5,414 bases of DNA, taken from the NCBI GenBank assembly GCA_031267005.1, contig JAIRZX010000257.1:1-5414 (forward strand), given 5' to 3'. This DNA comes from Deltaproteobacteria bacterium. GTDB lineage: Bacteria > Desulfobacterota > Desulfarculia > Adiutricales > Adiutricaceae. The first letter of the stretch is position 1. The number at the start of each line of letters is the position of its first letter. The notes beneath the pieces were generated by a model, which worked only from the letters and a program-made list of their open reading frames with translations, did not search any database and was not told the DNA's origin. The position numbers and the translations under genes are program-made. Positions 5,251 through 5,414 of the stretch are shown here, one piece after another.

Positions 5251-5414
5251 ATGGCCATGGCTAACCCAGATATGCAATGCTTTTCTTGCCCAAACCCAAC
5301 ATGTAGCGCATATGGTGTTAAGAATGGAGGCAACATAGCATTGCGTGGGACTTATGGAACACAGAAAAGGCCGTTGTTGTATTGCCGGATCTGCGGCAAA
5401 CGCTTTGCGGCTAC
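5251..5414 (+). CDS. Transposase N-terminus with zinc-ribbon (IS1/InsA-like), truncated by the window
   Basis: Fifty-four codons are visible before the window ends. The protein starts MAMANPDMQC and contains CPNPTC (Cys13 and Cys18) and CRICGKRF (Cys45 and Cys48), a CX4C...CX2C zinc-ribbon. NGGNIALRGTYG and RPLLYC lie between them, spacing typical of the DNA-binding N-terminus of IS1-like transposases, which recognises the element's ends. In that family a helix-turn-helix and then a DDE-type catalytic domain follow; neither is in the window. The start is well supported by AAGGAGGA 7 bases upstream and by a TTGACA promoter. The lower GC content and different codon choice compared with glgP suggest transfer. 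A regulatory protein with the same zinc-ribbon is a less likely alternative. Confidence 0.7.
   Translation, partial: MAMANPDMQCFSCPNPTCSAYGVKNGGNIALRGTYGTQKRPLLYCRICGKRFAA

Larger units (their letters stand above)
5162..5414 (+). mobile_element. Left part of a probable IS1-like insertion sequence, cut by the window edge
   Basis: The sequence changes character near 5162: the bases become more AT-rich, and promoter, ribosome binding site and transposase start follow in order. GGTAGTGTCTACC at 5162-5174 is an interrupted palindrome (GGTAG/CTACC) and a reasonable candidate for the outer end. TCTACC is repeated at 5169-5174 and 5194-5199. The coding part is about 49% GC by hand count, against about 65% in a sampled line of glgP, which fits acquired DNA. 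The right end and target duplication lie outside the window, so the exact left boundary is a guess. Confidence 0.5.

Overview
The window is GC-rich chromosomal DNA. One sampled 60-base line inside the large gene is about 65% GC by hand count, while the last 164 bases are about 49%. It carries two complete plus-strand genes, the first codons of a probable insertion sequence, and long gene-free stretches made of degenerate repeats. The TonB-type transducer points to a Gram-negative bacterium with an outer membrane. The base composition, the two-domain alpha-glucan phosphorylase and the type of transposase would fit a deltaproteobacterial (Desulfobacterota-like) genome, but that placement is an impression and was not tested.

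Layout. Bases 1-40 hold the possible last codons of an upstream gene and a 9-bp perfect hairpin that contains the ribosome binding site of the next gene. Bases 41-967 encode a 308-residue TonB/TolA-type energy transducer with an N-terminal membrane anchor, a proline-rich spacer and a TonB C-terminal domain. Bases 968-1940 have no credible gene and hold three repeat blocks: TTCCGGGG-type elements across the stop codon of the transducer gene, a purine-rich array with a period near 10 bp (about 1100-1420), and a pyrimidine-rich nested minisatellite (about 1642-1865) built of 9-bp units inside 68/86-bp units. A sigma70-type promoter (1949-1977), a leader of about 65 nt and a clear Shine-Dalgarno then lead into glgP (2049-4589), a GT35 alpha-glucan phosphorylase with all its active-site motifs visible. 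Bases 4590-5160 are again gene-free and open with an unrelated decaying repeat array built around CACGTG. From about 5162 the composition falls and a strong promoter, a Shine-Dalgarno and a zinc-ribbon coding start mark the left part of an IS1-like transposon cut by the window edge.

The two genes are not functionally linked by anything visible. The transducer gene probably ends an operon that starts outside the window, and glgP looks monocistronic with its own promoter. GlgP would release glucose-1-phosphate from storage glucan or maltodextrin in the cytoplasm, while the transducer couples the inner-membrane proton gradient to the outer membrane. No defence system, CRISPR array, RNA gene or prophage was recognised. 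The unusual content is the repeat architecture: glgP is bracketed by two unrelated non-coding satellite arrays, and the upstream one seems to consist of one motif family in two opposite orientations with different periods.
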